The notes below the pieces were generated by a model. That model was not told the DNA's origin and ran no database searches. It was given only the letters and a program-made list of their open reading frames with translations. Shown here piece after piece: positions 6,472-6,685 of a stretch of 6,685 nt of DNA. The translations under genes and the position numbers were made by a program. Every line of letters starts with the position of its first letter. The stretch's first letter is position 1. Source of the DNA: Burkholderiales bacterium (GTDB lineage: Bacteria > Pseudomonadota > Gammaproteobacteria > Burkholderiales > Burkholderiaceae_C); assembly GCA_947450745.1 (NCBI GenBank), contig CANFYD010000215.1:1-6685 (forward strand), in the 5' to 3' direction.

Positions 6472-6523
6472 CTATTCAAACGCGCTCGATCCGCGAGCAC
6501 TATTCAAACGCGCTCGATCCGCG
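6472..6523. repeat. 24-base direct repeat duplicating the folE2 3' end
   Basis: Two identical 24-base copies, 6472-6495 and 6500-6523, both beginning CTATTCAAACGCGCTCG, are separated by AGCA (28-base period). The right copy contains the last folE2 codons (encoding RIERV) and its stop; the left copy lies just past that stop, between folE2 and lysR. The simplest reading is a recent local tandem duplication of the gene end. Confidence 0.9.
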
Positions 6524-6685
6524 CGTAGGCACTGTGGTTGTGAATCGACTCAAAATTCTCGACATCGATCGAATAGCGCCCGATCCGCGCGTCGGCGTTC
6601 AGGCGCAAGGCCACGTCGCGCACCAAGTCTTCGACGAACTTGGGGTTCTCGTAGGCATGCTCGGTGATCCACTTTTCATCACTGC
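6504..6685 (-). CDS. folE2: GTP cyclohydrolase FolE2 (type IB), C-terminal part only
   Basis: The last 59 codons and TGA stop of a gene running leftwards from beyond the right edge; the first complete codon starts at 6683. The translation contains ENPKFVEDLVRDVALRLN and then DVENFESIHNHSAYARIER before the stop, which is the conserved C-terminus of the COG1469/FolE2 family (GCYH-IB). These enzymes convert GTP to 7,8-dihydroneopterin triphosphate, the first step of folate synthesis, and work with metals other than zinc in place of FolE. The family's catalytic core and active-site cysteine lie outside the window, so integrity of the gene cannot be judged. It converges on lysR with about 52 bases between stops, and no clear intrinsic terminator is seen there. 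Its end is duplicated immediately downstream. Confidence 0.9.
   Translation of the reverse strand, partial: SDEKWITEHAYENPKFVEDLVRDVALRLNADARIGRYSIDVENFESIHNHSAYARIERV

Noticed and set aside
6481..6500. Hairpin GCTCG-N5-CGAGC as a shared lysR/folE2 terminator
   Set aside because: The five-pair stem has no T-run on either side; it arises largely from the duplicated folE2 end.

Overview
The window reads as ordinary chromosomal DNA from a GC-rich Gram-negative bacterium, most likely a beta-proteobacterium of the Burkholderiales/Comamonadaceae type. That placement is inferred from codon bias, the presence of a FolE2-type GTP cyclohydrolase and the overall gene set; no rRNA or other marker gene is present to confirm it. 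It is almost fully coding: seven protein genes, one cut by the right edge, and no mobile element, CRISPR array, tRNA or rRNA gene. No stretch longer than 300 bases lacks a gene.

Layout. Positions 26-1651 (+) carry truC (tRNA pseudouridine-65 synthase) and rarD (a drug/metabolite-superfamily membrane permease), 45 bases apart and probably co-transcribed. They meet the ahpC-ahpF peroxide-detoxification operon (3980 down to 1656, minus strand) tail to tail, with only four bases between the rarD and ahpF stop codons. A strong hairpin with a T-rich tail on the minus strand lies inside the 3' end of rarD and looks like the ahpF terminator. The 186-base gap between ahpC and ahpF holds two hairpins separated by a hexanucleotide tandem repeat. 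The 196-base gap upstream of ahpC holds its probable promoter and two OxyR-like half-sites.

Positions 4177-6451 hold the divergent pair lysA (minus) and lysR (plus). Both proteins closely resemble the enterobacterial LysA/LysR pair, in which LysR activates lysA and represses itself. The roughly 110-base divergent region contains a dyad, CCATA-N5-TATGG, which is a candidate LysR operator. At the right edge, the last 59 codons of folE2 (minus) converge on lysR, and the folE2 3' end is duplicated as a 24-base direct repeat just past its stop codon.

How the genes work together: AhpC reduces peroxides and AhpF recharges it with electrons from NADH. LysA makes lysine from meso-diaminopimelate under LysR control. 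TruC, RarD and FolE2 (first step of folate synthesis) are unrelated housekeeping or transport functions. I found no sign of an undescribed multi-gene system. The observations most worth checking are regulatory or structural: the terminator inside rarD, the architecture of the ahpC-ahpF spacer, and the folE2 3'-end duplication.
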